Source of the DNA: Bacillota bacterium
GTDB lineage: Bacteria > Bacillota > Clostridia > Acetivibrionales > JAEXSP01
Assembly: GCA_023453795.1 (NCBI GenBank)
Contig: JAEXSP010000032.1
Span: forward strand, 62,001 to 126,000
DNA length: 64,000 nt
Direction of reading: 5' to 3'
Of this stretch, positions 1 to 6,773 are shown piece after piece. Each line of letters opens with the position of its first letter. Positions within the stretch are counted from its first letter, which is position 1. The translations under genes were made by a program, and so were the position numbers. Below the pieces are notes generated by a model. That model did not search any database and was not told the origin of the DNA. It saw only the letters and a program-made list of their open reading frames with translations.

Positions 1-300
1 ATAGCACATGCTGAAGTATATGTTCCTGATCATTACATGGGTGATGTCATAGGTGATCTCAACAAGCGCAGGGGAAGAATACTTGGTATGAACCCCCAGG
101 ATGGCGGTATTCAGCAGGTAGTGGCTGAGGTTCCTCAAGCTGAGATGTTTAAGTATGCAACCGACCTCAGGTCAATGACACAAGGAAGAGGATATTTCAA
201 ACTCTGGTTTGAAAGGTATGAGGAAGCACCTCCGATGATAAGCCAGAAGATAATTGAAGAAGCTAAGAAGACAATGACTGAGGATGATGAAGACGAGTAA
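1..300 (+). CDS. Elongation factor G family protein, C-terminal end (partial)
   Basis: The reading frame is open from the first base, so the 5' part lies outside the window. The last ~99 residues match EF-G domains IV/V: '[17 protein letters not shown]' is the classic IV-V junction and '[12 protein letters not shown]' is the domain V signature. The tail is acidic (TEDDEDE). EF-G is the cytoplasmic GTPase for ribosomal translocation and recycling. The C-terminus ('[18 protein letters not shown]') differs from the usual FusA ending, so this may be one of the second EF-G paralogues common in Clostridia. The GTPase domain is not visible, so this cannot be settled. A strong terminator follows. Confidence 0.9.
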   Translation: MAHAEVYVPDHYMGDVIGDLNKRRGRILGMNPQDGGIQQVVAEVPQAEMFKYATDLRSMTQGRGYFKLWFERYEEAPPMISQKIIEEAKKTMTEDDEDE

Positions 301-321
301 AAATGAAAATAGTAGAATTCA

Positions 322-353
322 ACGGGACGTATGATATGTATGTCCCGTTTTTT
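322..353 (+). terminator. Rho-independent terminator after the EF-G gene
   Basis: The inverted repeat ACGGGAC...GTCCCGT extends inward by a G-U and two A-U pairs to about 10 bp around a short loop, and is followed directly by a run of T. It isolates the EF-G gene from the membrane-protein cassettes downstream. Confidence 0.88.
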
Positions 354-372
354 CTGCCTGTCAACATAAAAA

Positions 373-443
373 AATGTCGAAATATAGCCAAAAATATGTA
401 ATTAATGTATTAGCTTTACAAAATGGGTTAAATTTATTACAAT
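373..443 (+). promoter_or_regulatory. Cassette 1 promoter with conserved upstream box
   Basis: The sigma-A promoter is TTTACA (415-420), 17 bp, TACAAT (438-443). Forty bp upstream of the -35 start lies a box beginning TGTCGAAATA (375) and continuing with AGCCAAAAAT and ATGTAATT. Versions of the same box sit 40-41 bp upstream of the -35 in cassettes 2 and 3. The fixed spacing suggests an activator or repressor site, or an UP-like element. Confidence 0.75.
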
Positions 444-502
444 TAATATATTAGATATCCAAATTGCATTTTACTTAAATCTCACTAAGGGGTAAAGGTT
501 GA

Positions 503-1414
503 ATGTTCATTTCAGTGAACTGGAGCCGTGTATTTGATTCTTTATTAAATATAATTCTATTGTCTATCCCGGAAAACATTTTTCTTGTGATGTTTTGCCT
601 GATTATATTAAAGCAGTTCGACTTTTTGGGTTCAAAAAATGAAGGCACAAGAAGAGTTAAAGTAAGAGATATTTTAGAAGTGTTATTCATAGCATTTTCA
701 CTAGCGATTACATCTCAAGTATTAAGCCTAATTGATTTAAATCCTAACATAAAGCTTGGAATTCTTGCTATTCTAATGCCTGGATTAATTATTATCGTAT
801 ATAGATGCTGGACAATAGAGGCAATACTTAAAACATTTCTTTGTAGTCTATGCAGTATTTTGGTTTATGTTTTAATAGAATTTTCATATTTACCGTTGGT
901 ATTTTATGCAACAAATAAAACAGCAAGCTACTATACCGATTCAATCACAAATATTTTCTTTTTATCTATGCCTGAGATAATTGTGGATTATTCAATAATA
1001 GCATTCATGCTTATAAAGAAAGTCAAGTTTAACAAGATAAACTTGATTGGTATCATTTTGAAAAGCAGAGTGCTGCAAATAACTACATTAATTATGATCA
1101 TGTTCAATATGGCATCGTTTGTAACATATGGAAAGTTAATTTGGATGGATAAAATTTTGGTTGAAATGCCATTTGTGTTTCAATCAGCTGCTATAACAAT
1201 TGTTCTGCTTTTACCGATAGTCAATATTTCTTTATTCTTATTTGTTATTTATTACATAAATAGTAAGCAGCAATATCACAGGTCTCTGTCTATCGAAATG
1301 ATCGAAAAATTAACAGATGATTTGTATAATTCAGCTACAGAAAAAAAATATGAAAAAGTGGACTTAATAATTCAAGACATAAAGGCAAATATCGAGGACC
1401 TACATCAAGAATAA
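503..1414 (+). CDS. Polytopic membrane protein, cassette 1 (AgrC-like sensor without kinase?)
   Basis: A 303-residue protein with about six or seven hydrophobic segments and a ~45-residue charged C-terminal tail that looks helical ('IEKLTDDLYNSATEKKYEKV'). It has two paralogues next to it; all share 'LKQFDFLGSKN' after the first membrane segment. 'S-x-P-E' motifs occur near residue 21 (SIPEN) and again near 155 (SMPEI), suggesting an internal duplication. An AAGGGG ribosome binding site precedes the ATG. A 38-residue AgrD-like peptide gene starts 16 bp downstream. By position and topology it resembles the sensor half of AgrC/ComD-type kinases, but it ends where the H-box and ATPase domain would begin. 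No Cys/His pair like that of AgrB is conserved across the paralogues. The function is unknown; the sensor or immunity role is inference. Confidence 0.6.
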   Translation: MFISVNWSRVFDSLLNIILLSIPENIFLVMFCLIILKQFDFLGSKNEGTRRVKVRDILEVLFIAFSLAITSQVLSLIDLNPNIKLGILAILMPGLIIIVYRCWTIEAILKTFLCSLCSILVYVLIEFSYLPLVFYATNKTASYYTDSITNIFFLSMPEIIVDYSIIAFMLIKKVKFNKINLIGIILKSRVLQITTLIMIMFNMASFVTYGKLIWMDKILVEMPFVFQSAAITIVLLLPIVNISLFLFVIYYINSKQQYHRSLSIEMIEKLTDDLYNSATEKKYEKVDLIIQDIKANIEDLHQE

Positions 1415-1430
1415 AAAAGGAGTGAGAGAA

Positions 1431-1547
1431 ATGAATAAACTTTATTTAACTCTTGGTAGTCTTCTGTCTCTAGTTGCCGTTCATACAGCAAGTTTTGCTT
1501 GTTGGTGGATTCTTTACCAGCCCAAAATTCCCAAAAACCTTAGGTAG
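1431..1547 (+). CDS. AgrD-like cyclic lactone autoinducer precursor, 38 aa (copy 1)
   Basis: ATG follows a good site (AAAAGGAGTGAGAGAA). The layout is that of clostridial cyclic-lactone autoinducer precursors: a short basic start (MNKLY), a hydrophobic amphipathic leader, small residues before one Cys (SFAC, Cys24), an aromatic/aliphatic core (C-W-W-I-L) and the conserved tail YQPKIPKNLR. In AgrD systems the ring forms as a thiolactone between Cys and a residue four positions on, after AgrB trims the tail. No AgrB gene is in this window, so processing would need an enzyme encoded elsewhere. A near-identical layout occurs at 3856-3972. Confidence 0.8.
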   Translation: MNKLYLTLGSLLSLVAVHTASFACWWILYQPKIPKNLR

Positions 1548-1563
1548 ACACAAATCTATTGCT

Positions 1564-1603
1564 ATAATATATGCTTTATACGATTAGTATAAACTATATT
1601 AAT
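1564..1603. repeat. Imperfect inverted repeat after peptide gene 1
   Basis: The core TTTATAC-GATTA-GTATAAA has flanks AATATATGC and CTATATTAA that nearly pair. It is the diverged relative of the perfect 18-bp inverted repeat after the second peptide gene (3995-4033), at a similar distance from the stop codon. There is no T-run, so it is not a typical terminator. Confidence 0.6.
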
Positions 1604-1694
1604 GCCTGTTTGAGAAGAAAAGTAATAAATTTATAAATGAGGCATAGGTGTTCTTGTCTCCATTTCATTATTAAAGCGGGTTATACATTGAAAA

Positions 1695-1766
1695 ATTGTA
1701 GAAATATATGCAAAAATGTGTAATTTATATTACGTACTTTACATATGCCGGAATGTGAGTTAAAAT
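1695..1766 (+). promoter_or_regulatory. Cassette 2 promoter with conserved upstream box
   Basis: TTTACA (1738-1743), 17 bp, TAAAAT (1761-1766). The upstream box begins TGTAGAAATA at 1697, 41 bp before the -35. Because the -10 lies at 1761-1766, an in-frame ATG at 1745 falls inside the promoter and cannot be the translation start. This supports the start at 1832. Confidence 0.78.
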
Positions 1767-1831
1767 TAATGTATAATCTGGCAATAATATACAAATTTAA
1801 ACGTAATATTCCATGGAGGCAGGGAAAGGGT

Positions 1832-2737
1832 ATGCGTATAGACTGGGGTAACATAGTTGACTATGTTTTTAATATGATTCTAGTATCAATGCCAGAAGAG
1901 ATATTCCTTGTTGTATTTTGCCTCATTCTTCTTAAACAGTTTGATTTTCTAGGGTCAAAAAATGACGGCGAAAGTAGGTTGAAATGGAGGGATATTTTTG
2001 AAGTAAGTATTCCTGTAATAATCCTTGCCGTATTATCCAGAACTCTGACGCAAATTAACATGGATCCGAGTTTTAAGATAGTTATAATAATTTTCCTTAT
2101 GCCGATATTGATTATTATTGTATATAAACTATGGTCCATGGAAGATATATTGAAAACCTTTGCCTGCAGTTTTACCAGCATAATAGTATTTCTTCTGGTT
2201 GAATTTCTATATGTCTCCCTAGTGTTATTTATAACTAAAAAGCCGACGCTGGACTTAAACGACAATGCACTCATGTCTTTCATATGGTCATTACCTGAAA
2301 GAGTGATAGAATACGTAATAATTGCTTTCTTGCTTATTAGGAAGGCAACCTTCTTAAAAGCCAACATAGCAAAGATCATAATGAAAAACAAAATGCTAAA
2401 GGCAGTCTTTTCGATTCTTCTTATATTTAATACCGGAATATTTATATTGTTCGGGAAAATAATCCTTTTCAGCAATGCCCTTCAAGAATTTAATAATTCA
2501 GTACAGCTTGCCGTGATTGGAGCTATTACTCTTTTCCCGATAGTAAATGTTACCGGTATGCTATGGGCAGTTTATTATGTTTATAACAAAGAGCAGTATG
2601 ACAAATACATAACAAAGGAATCTCTTAAGGATATGACGAAAGAATTGATAGATCTTACCCAGAACGAAAATTACAATAAAATAGATTTGGTAGTAAAAGA
2701 TATACAGATTAGCATTGAGGAGCTATACCGGGAATAA
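1832..2737 (+). CDS. Polytopic membrane protein, cassette 2
   Basis: The second paralogue has 301 residues when started at the ATG after GGAGGCAGGGAAAGGG; upstream in-frame ATGs lie in or before the promoter. It shares 'LKQFDFLGSKNDG', 'EDILKTFACSF' and 'SLPERVIEY' with its neighbours and is clearly closer to cassette 3 than to cassette 1. It contains no histidine, so it cannot act as an AgrB-type Cys/His peptidase. The C-terminal ~45 residues are polar and probably helical. Unlike cassettes 1 and 3, no 38-codon autoinducer gene follows; the 200 bp to the next start contain only the next promoter. The role is unknown. If the family senses the peptides, this copy would have to respond to a neighbour's peptide. 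Confidence 0.6.
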   Translation: MRIDWGNIVDYVFNMILVSMPEEIFLVVFCLILLKQFDFLGSKNDGESRLKWRDIFEVSIPVIILAVLSRTLTQINMDPSFKIVIIIFLMPILIIIVYKLWSMEDILKTFACSFTSIIVFLLVEFLYVSLVLFITKKPTLDLNDNALMSFIWSLPERVIEYVIIAFLLIRKATFLKANIAKIIMKNKMLKAVFSILLIFNTGIFILFGKIILFSNALQEFNNSVQLAVIGAITLFPIVNVTGMLWAVYYVYNKEQYDKYITKESLKDMTKELIDLTQNENYNKIDLVVKDIQISIEELYRE

Positions 2738-2784
2738 ATAAAAATAAACCATTCGTATATAAGCAAAATTCATAAATGCAGAAT

Positions 2785-2855
2785 ATTGTCGAAAAATTGC
2801 CGAAATTGTGGAATTTTTGTCCTTGCTTTACATATTGCTTCAAATAAAATAAAAT
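2785..2855 (+). promoter_or_regulatory. Cassette 3 promoter with conserved upstream box
   Basis: TTTACA (2827-2832), 17 bp, TAAAAT (2850-2855). The box TTGTCGAAAAATTGCCGAAA starts at 2786, its TGTCGA core 40 bp before the -35. In this copy the box reads as near direct repeats (TTGTCGAAA, TTGCCGAAA, TTGTGGAAT) about 10 bp apart, on one helix face. Confidence 0.78.
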
Positions 2856-2935
2856 ATTTATAGTAATAGCAGAAATTGTAGCAATAATCCAAATTGTATT
2901 AACTACAGTAGTGAAAAGCAAAGGGGAATTCATTA

Positions 2936-3838
2936 ATGTTTGATCTAATAAATTGGAGCAAGGTTCTTGATTTCTTTTTAGGCACGATTTTGGTGTCAAT
3001 TCCGGAAGAATTATATCTTGTATTATTCAGCCTGATATTGATGAAGCAGTTTGATTTTCTTGGGTCGAAAAATGAAGGGGAAAGCAGAATAAAGGCAAGG
3101 GATATAATAGAGGTTGCTATAATAACGGTAATTATTGCTGTATTACTTAGACTGTTAACAATTCTCGATGTCGGGCCAAGTATTAGGATTGTCCTTTCAA
3201 TTGTCTTAATGTCTGTAGTAATTACCATTGTATATAAGCTTTGGTCGGTGGAAGATATTCTAAAAACCGTTATGTGCGTTTTTCTTAGTGTATTGAGTTT
3301 TATGATGATCGAATTATTATACGTGTCATTAGTTATATTTATTACAAAGAAACCTGTTGTTGACTTTAATTATAATACTGTTATAAGTTTCATATGGTCT
3401 TTGCCGGAACGAGCTGTCGAATATGCGATTATTGCTTTTTTATTAGTAAGAAAAACAACCTTTTTTAAAGCAGGTTTCATTAAAATAATTACGCAAAGCA
3501 GAATGATGAAAGTGATTTTTTCTTTCTTTTTTATATTTAATATTGGAGTGTTTATTCTTTTAGGGAAATTTAGTCTTTTCAGCAATTCTTTTTTACAATA
3601 TGAATATTCAATGCAGCTGATTATTATTGTAACTATTACTTTAATACCCATTGTTAACATTACAGGACTATTATGGTCAATATATTATGTATTTAATAAA
3701 GAACAATATAAAAGGTATATTGCAAAAGAATCATTAAAAAATATGGTAAACGATCTGATTGAGTTTACTCAAAGCGCAGATAAGGAAAAGGTGGATTTGG
3801 TGTTAAAAGATATATGGACCAACATAGAAGACCTATAG
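2936..3838 (+). CDS. Polytopic membrane protein, cassette 3
   Basis: The third paralogue has 300 residues, started at the ATG 9 nt after AAGGGG. Conserved motifs are 'SIPEELYLVLFSLI', 'MKQFDFLGSKNEGESR', 'VYKLWSVEDILKT' with the one Cys shared by all three copies (KTVMC), 'SLPERAVEYAIIAFLL', and a polar C-terminal tail ('NDLIEFTQSADKEKVDLV'). The two 'SxPE' helices at the first and fourth membrane segments suggest a duplicated three-helix half. It ends 17 bp before the second autoinducer peptide gene and is probably cotranscribed with it. No catalytic motif is recognised. A peptide sensor, immunity or export role is inferred from linkage only. Confidence 0.6.
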   Translation: MFDLINWSKVLDFFLGTILVSIPEELYLVLFSLILMKQFDFLGSKNEGESRIKARDIIEVAIITVIIAVLLRLLTILDVGPSIRIVLSIVLMSVVITIVYKLWSVEDILKTVMCVFLSVLSFMMIELLYVSLVIFITKKPVVDFNYNTVISFIWSLPERAVEYAIIAFLLVRKTTFFKAGFIKIITQSRMMKVIFSFFFIFNIGVFILLGKFSLFSNSFLQYEYSMQLIIIVTITLIPIVNITGLLWSIYYVFNKEQYKRYIAKESLKNMVNDLIEFTQSADKEKVDLVLKDIWTNIEDL

Positions 3839-3855
3839 GAAAGGAAGTGAAAGTT

Positions 3856-3972
3856 ATGAAAAAGTTCTATTCATTCCTTGGAGCCCTGGCTACTATAGTT
3901 GCTCTTGCAGTATCAAGTTCTGCTTGCGCATGGGTTTTCTACCAGCCTAGAACTCCAAAATCCTTAAGGTGA
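3856..3972 (+). CDS. AgrD-like cyclic lactone autoinducer precursor, 38 aa (copy 2)
   Basis: The site GGAAGTGAAAGTT precedes ATG. The 38 residues align end to end with the peptide at 1431: a basic start (MKKFYSF), a hydrophobic leader, SSSAC with the single Cys at position 24, core C-A-W-V-F and tail YQPRTPKSLR. Leader and tail are conserved, while the ring residues after Cys differ (CAWVF versus CWWIL), as expected for pheromones of different specificity. No AgrB candidate is visible in the window. Confidence 0.82.
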   Translation: MKKFYSFLGALATIVALAVSSSACAWVFYQPRTPKSLR

Positions 3973-3994
3973 CTTTTTACTATGTGACAGACCG

Positions 3995-4033
3995 TTAATA
4001 TATGGTTTATATCAGATATAAACCATATATTAA
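3995..4033. repeat. Perfect 18-bp inverted repeat after peptide gene 2
   Basis: TTAATATATGGTTTATAT and its exact reverse complement are separated by the 3-nt loop CAG. It is AT-rich and lacks a following T-tract. It may act as an mRNA 3' stem, a cruciform or a protein site. A diverged counterpart lies after peptide gene 1. Confidence 0.8.
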
Positions 4034-4149
4034 TGATGATATATGGAAAATATATATAATAATGTAATGATATGTATAGGCTTAGTTAAGCCTTATTTTT
4101 TTGAATATTAATTTTCAGGAAGGCTAAAAATAAATTAGCAAAAATATAT

Positions 4150-4192
4150 ATAAGTTGAATTTAATAATTAGTATGAATTAATTTGAACTTAT
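4150..4192. repeat. Copy of a dispersed ATAAGTTGAATT element
   Basis: The plus strand begins ATAAGTTGAATTTAATAATT and ends AACTTAT, giving an imperfect inverted repeat. Related 15-24 bp sequences occur at 16728, 18593 (minus), 45797/45861 (inverted pair) and 52291 (minus), all intergenic. Confidence 0.55.
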
Positions 4193-4233
4193 ATTAACCA
4201 AGTTTATAAAATTATGAAGTTAACAAATTGATA

Positions 4234-4288
4234 TTGATTATAAATACAATTTGATTTATAATATAAACAAAAGTCAAAGAAAGTCAAA
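4234..4288 (+). promoter_or_regulatory. ctsR operon promoter and CtsR operator
   Basis: The sigma-A promoter is TTGATT (4234-4239), 17 bp, TATAAT (4257-4262). The CtsR box AGTCAAA-GAA-AGTCAAA (4272-4288) matches the known heptad-N3-heptad consensus (RGTCAAANANRGTCAAA). It covers the predicted transcription start, so bound CtsR would block initiation and make the operon heat inducible and autoregulated. Confidence 0.93.
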
Positions 4289-4338
4289 ATCAGCAAATTA
4301 GTAGACTAATGATAGACTGATATTGGGGAGTGGTATTG

Positions 4339-4797
4339 ATGGCAAGACTCAGCGATCTGATTGAGGCCTTTATAAAACAGCTTATTAATGATACGGACGG
4401 AGTTATAGAAATACAGAGGAATGAACTTGCAAACCAATTTAAATGTGTACCCTCTCAAATAAATTATGTAATTGATACCAGATTCACGAACGAAAGAGGA
4501 TACTATGTTGAAAGCCGGAGGGGCGGCGGCGGTCATATTCGTATACGGAGAATTAATATAAATCGTGCCGGGAATTATCTGATGCATATTGTTACATCAA
4601 TGGGAGATAGCATTTCACAGCAATCGGCAGGCATATTTATAAACAATTTTGTGGACTATGATATGGTCACTCAAAGAGAAGCATCGCTCTTAAAAGCATC
4701 GACAAGCGATAAGGTGCTGGGATCGATACCAATGCCTGCAAGGGATATTATAAGAGCGGATATATTGAGGCATATGCTGGCAAGCCTTCTGACATGA
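4339..4797 (+). CDS. ctsR: Transcriptional repressor CtsR
   Basis: CtsR is the class III heat-shock repressor. This 152-residue protein has the N-terminal winged helix-turn-helix ('ANQFKCVPSQINYVIDTRF') and the glycine-rich wing ('ESRRGGGGHIRI') that contacts DNA. The C-terminal half is the dimerisation and McsB-sensing region. The ATG at 4339 was chosen because GGGGAG lies 8 nt upstream; GTG or TTG codons at 4330-4338 are too close to that site. It is the first gene of ctsR-mcsA-mcsB-clpC and has its own operator just upstream. In related Gram-positives McsB phosphorylates arginines in the CtsR wing under heat stress. Confidence 0.95.
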   Translation: MARLSDLIEAFIKQLINDTDGVIEIQRNELANQFKCVPSQINYVIDTRFTNERGYYVESRRGGGGHIRIRRININRAGNYLMHIVTSMGDSISQQSAGIFINNFVDYDMVTQREASLLKASTSDKVLGSIPMPARDIIRADILRHMLASLLT

Positions 4798-4895
4798 TAA
4801 ATTAGTACCTTTATGGAAATGTTTTAAGATGGTTGGCATAAAATAAAATGTCGGTAATTTATTGTTATTATGTAAATTTAGAAAGGGTGGATAAA

Positions 4896-5411
4896 ATGCT
4901 GTGCCAGAATTGTCAGACAAAGTTGGCTAATGTTCATTTTACTCAGAGTATAAATGGGAAAAAGGCCGAATTATACCTTTGTGAAGAATGTGCAAAGGAA
5001 AAAGGCCATATCGGCTTTGGAGCCCAACTGTCTCTGAATGATTTTTTTAATGGTTTAATAGGCTATGAGAGTGCAAACCCTTATATGAATTCTACACAGA
5101 CCAATCATCCTGAATGCAAGAAATGCGGCATGAGCTATGAAGAATTTCAAAAGACCGGGAAACTCGGCTGTGACAATTGCTATGAGGTTTTTAGCGGAAG
5201 GCTGAAGCCTTTATTGAAAAGACTGCATGGAAGTATTGAACACAATGGAAAGGTTCCCGAAAAGGTTTCTAAAATAATGAAAACTACTGTTGAAATAGAG
5301 GAACTCAAAGACATGCTTAACGAGGCAGTGCAAAAGGAAGAGTATGAAAGAGCAGCTGTTTTGAGAGATCAGATCAGGGTGTTGGAAACCAAAAAGGTTG
5401 GGGAAGAATAG
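4896..5411 (+). CDS. mcsA: McsA, activator of arginine kinase McsB
   Basis: This 171-residue protein has four CxxC pairs (CQNC, CEEC, CKKC, CDNC) forming two zinc-binding units, and a C-terminal UVR motif ('EYERAAVLRDQIRVLE'). McsA binds and activates McsB and is a ClpC adaptor partner. The start at MLCQNC follows GAAAGGGTGG and matches the family; an upstream in-frame ATG at 4848 lacks a ribosome binding site. The stop codon overlaps the first base of a tandem repeat that separates this gene from mcsB. Confidence 0.93.
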   Translation: MLCQNCQTKLANVHFTQSINGKKAELYLCEECAKEKGHIGFGAQLSLNDFFNGLIGYESANPYMNSTQTNHPECKKCGMSYEEFQKTGKLGCDNCYEVFSGRLKPLLKRLHGSIEHNGKVPEKVSKIMKTTVEIEELKDMLNEAVQKEEYERAAVLRDQIRVLETKKVGEE

Positions 5412-5640
5412 TGGTCTGTAACGCATATTGTTCAGGGTATGTAGACCACAACATCAAGGATGTAGATTTTTATCACCTTGGAAGAATAGGAAATTGATGC
5501 GATAAAAACTACTTAGTGGTCTGTAACGTATATTGTTCAGGGTATGCAGACCACATCAAGGATGTAGATTTGTATCACTTGGAAGAATAGGAAATTGATG
5601 TGATACAAACTACTTAGTGGTCTGTAATACAAACTACTAA
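5411..5640. repeat. Tandem ~100-bp structured repeat between mcsA and mcsB
   Basis: Copy 1 is 5411-5515, copy 2 is 5516-5616, and 5617-5640 is a third copy reduced to its two ends. Each full copy has a hairpin GTGGTCT...AGACCAC and a second hairpin of ten pairs around a loop with GGAAGAATAGGAAATTGA. Copy 1 pairs TTTTTATC with GATAAAAA and copy 2 pairs TTTGTATC with GATACAAA, so a T-A pair became G-C on both sides. This covariation supports selection on secondary structure. No open frame spans it. Confidence 0.88.
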
Positions 5641-5655
5641 TCGGAGGTGGTTATT

Positions 5656-6690
5656 ATGACAGCATGGTATATAAACAAGGGACCGGAATCGGACGTGATT
5701 TTAAGCAGCAGGGTTAGAATAGCCAGAAATATTGCCGGATACCCTTTCCCATACAGAATGGATAAGACAGAAGGCAATGAGGTGCTTCAAAAGGCAAGCG
5801 AAGCAGTTATGAAGAGTAATATTGCAAAAGGTTTGATATTCATTGATACTAGGAAACTGAGCCCGGTAGAAAGGCAGTCGCTTGTTGAAAAACATCTGGT
5901 AAGTCCTGATTTAGTGAATAGCAATAACGAGCATGGAGTCATAATAAGTAAGGATGAAAATATAAGCATAATGATTAATGAAGAAGACCACATCAGGATT
6001 CAATGCATGGTTCCGGGGATGCAGATGGATAAGGCATTGAATGAATGTGACAGGATTGACAATCTTATTGAAAAAAAGATAGATTATGCTTTCAACAAGG
6101 ATTTTGGATATTTGACATCGTGTCCTACCAATGTGGGGACAGGAATAAGGGCTTCGGTCATGATGCATCTTCCTGCGCTTGTGATGACCGGCTATATAAA
6201 GGGGATTCTGGAAGCCTGCGGAAAAATAGGAATAGCTGTAAGGGGAATCTATGGTGAAAACAGCGAAGCTTCCGGAAACATGTTTCAGATTTCCAATCAG
6301 GTGACTTTAGGGCAGACTGAGAAGGAAATAGTTGCAAACATTACCAACATTGCATCTCAGGTTATTGAGCAGGAAAGGATGCTTAGAAGTGAATTTTACA
6401 AACAGAATCCATATAGATTTGAAGACAAGATATACAGGTCGCTCGGAGTGCTTTCAAATGCAAGGGTAATTTCTACTGATGAGAGCCTGCGGCTGCTTTC
6501 GGATGTTAGATTGGGAGTAGATATGGGTATAATTAAAGATATAAAGATCGAGTCTTTGAATGAAATAATACTATACCTGCAGCCTGCAAATCTTCAAAGG
6601 CTTTCAGACAGGCCGCTGACACCTGAAGAGCGGGATGTACAAAGAGCGGAGCTTATCCGCACCAAATTGGGAATGGCCAAGGCGGAATAG
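5656..6690 (+). CDS. mcsB: Protein-arginine kinase McsB
   Basis: McsB uses ATP to phosphorylate arginines on proteins, marking them for ClpCP, and inactivates CtsR. This 344-residue protein carries the phosphagen-kinase fold motifs: 'SSRVRIARN' near residue 20 (phosphate-binding arginines), 'TSCPTNVGTGIRASVMMHLP' (central substrate/nucleotide region) and the C-terminal phosphoarginine-reading segment ('ERDVQRAELIRTKL'). ATG at 5656 follows GGAGGTGG by 5 nt. Length is near the usual ~350. It lies 245 bp after mcsA because of the intervening repeat; in most relatives this gap is short. Confidence 0.95.
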   Translation: MTAWYINKGPESDVILSSRVRIARNIAGYPFPYRMDKTEGNEVLQKASEAVMKSNIAKGLIFIDTRKLSPVERQSLVEKHLVSPDLVNSNNEHGVIISKDENISIMINEEDHIRIQCMVPGMQMDKALNECDRIDNLIEKKIDYAFNKDFGYLTSCPTNVGTGIRASVMMHLPALVMTGYIKGILEACGKIGIAVRGIYGENSEASGNMFQISNQVTLGQTEKEIVANITNIASQVIEQERMLRSEFYKQNPYRFEDKIYRSLGVLSNARVISTDESLRLLSDVRLGVDMGIIKDIKIESLNEIILYLQPANLQRLSDRPLTPEERDVQRAELIRTKLGMAKAE

Positions 6691-6773
6691 TGAAATACGG
6701 AATTAATCAATTAATAATAAGAAACAAGTATTTTCATTATTAATTGTATTTATACAAGATTGGAGTGATTGAA

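Noticed and set aside
1745..1831. N-terminal extension of the second membrane protein from an ATG at 1745
   Set aside because: That ATG lies between the -35 (1738-1743) and -10 (1761-1766) of the cassette promoter, so it is upstream of the transcript. The start at 1832 has a ribosome binding site and gives the paralogues' length.
1861..2475. Long minus-strand frames opposite the membrane proteins
   Set aside because: These are mirror frames of strongly hydrophobic coding DNA, without ribosome binding sites or sensible protein composition. The plus-strand frames are supported by paralogy and promoters.
503..3838. AgrB-type processing peptidase as identity of the ~300-aa membrane proteins
   Set aside because: AgrB needs catalytic Cys and His. 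The cassette 2 protein contains no His, and only one Cys is conserved across the three copies.
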